DNA of 64,000 nt from Lithodes maja. Taxonomy: Eukaryota; Arthropoda; Malacostraca; Decapoda; Lithodidae. The stretch is not shown here. More notes on this DNA, generated by a model. That model ran no database searches. It saw only the letters and a list, made by a program, of their open reading frames with translations, and was not told the origin of the DNA. The stretch covers positions 1-64,000 of the forward strand of contig JBAKBP010003179.1 in the NCBI GenBank assembly GCA_037953745.1. The letters run 5' to 3'. The stretch's first letter is position 1.

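Overview
The window is eukaryotic nuclear DNA from an intron-rich, transposon-rich animal genome. It is most likely a crustacean, probably decapod; this rests on the gene type and repeat style, and the species cannot be read from the sequence. One host gene fills it. It is a multi-exon minus-strand gene for a very large secreted lipid-transport protein (apolipophorin-like large lipid transfer protein; in crustaceans this family includes the precursor of the large discoidal lipoprotein and the beta-glucan-binding HDL). I placed 39 coding exons between the right edge (5' side, gene incomplete) and a stop codon at 4986-4988. All splice phases agree along the chain, apart from one apparent 1-base deletion in exon 6. 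The joined exons give 2,072 residues: a beta-rich lipid-binding region (exons 1-18), a helix-rich region (19-27), a von Willebrand factor D domain (28-32), a vWA-like domain (33-35) and a Cys-containing tail (36-39).

Everything else is intron or 3' flank, and most of what I can identify there is mobile DNA. (1) Non-LTR retrotransposons: a CR1-type LINE with esterase ORF1 (5741-10030) in the last intron, a second LINE (22371-26475) in the intron before the vWD exons, a third LINE (about 45880-49060) broken by a single stop, plus truncated and internally deleted copies. (2) A Penelope-like element with a reverse transcriptase (57597-59093). Its 3' UTR is the source of at least fifteen short repeats across the window. 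Two copies touch host splice sites. (3) Many small DNA transposons flanked by TTAA (piggyBac-like MITEs), several nested or abutting and sharing one TTAA, and a Tigger/pogo remnant inside one of them. (4) tRNA-headed SINE-like repeats, an (AAC)n-tailed retroposon with 13-14 bp target-site duplications, and a terminal-inverted-repeat element holding three 240-bp tandem units.

The most interesting observations are these. The splice donor of the exon before the vWD core appears to be made of Penelope-like element sequence. The acceptor of exon 4 sits 12 bases from the 3' end of the reverse-transcriptase-bearing copy. Three introns carry decayed copies of the 3' end of the exon just upstream. TTAA elements form chains. 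A phase-compatible alternative terminal exon with a poly(A) signal lies just upstream of the LINE-filled last intron. I see no protein-coding host gene other than the lipid transfer protein, no functional RNA gene, and nothing of prokaryotic type.
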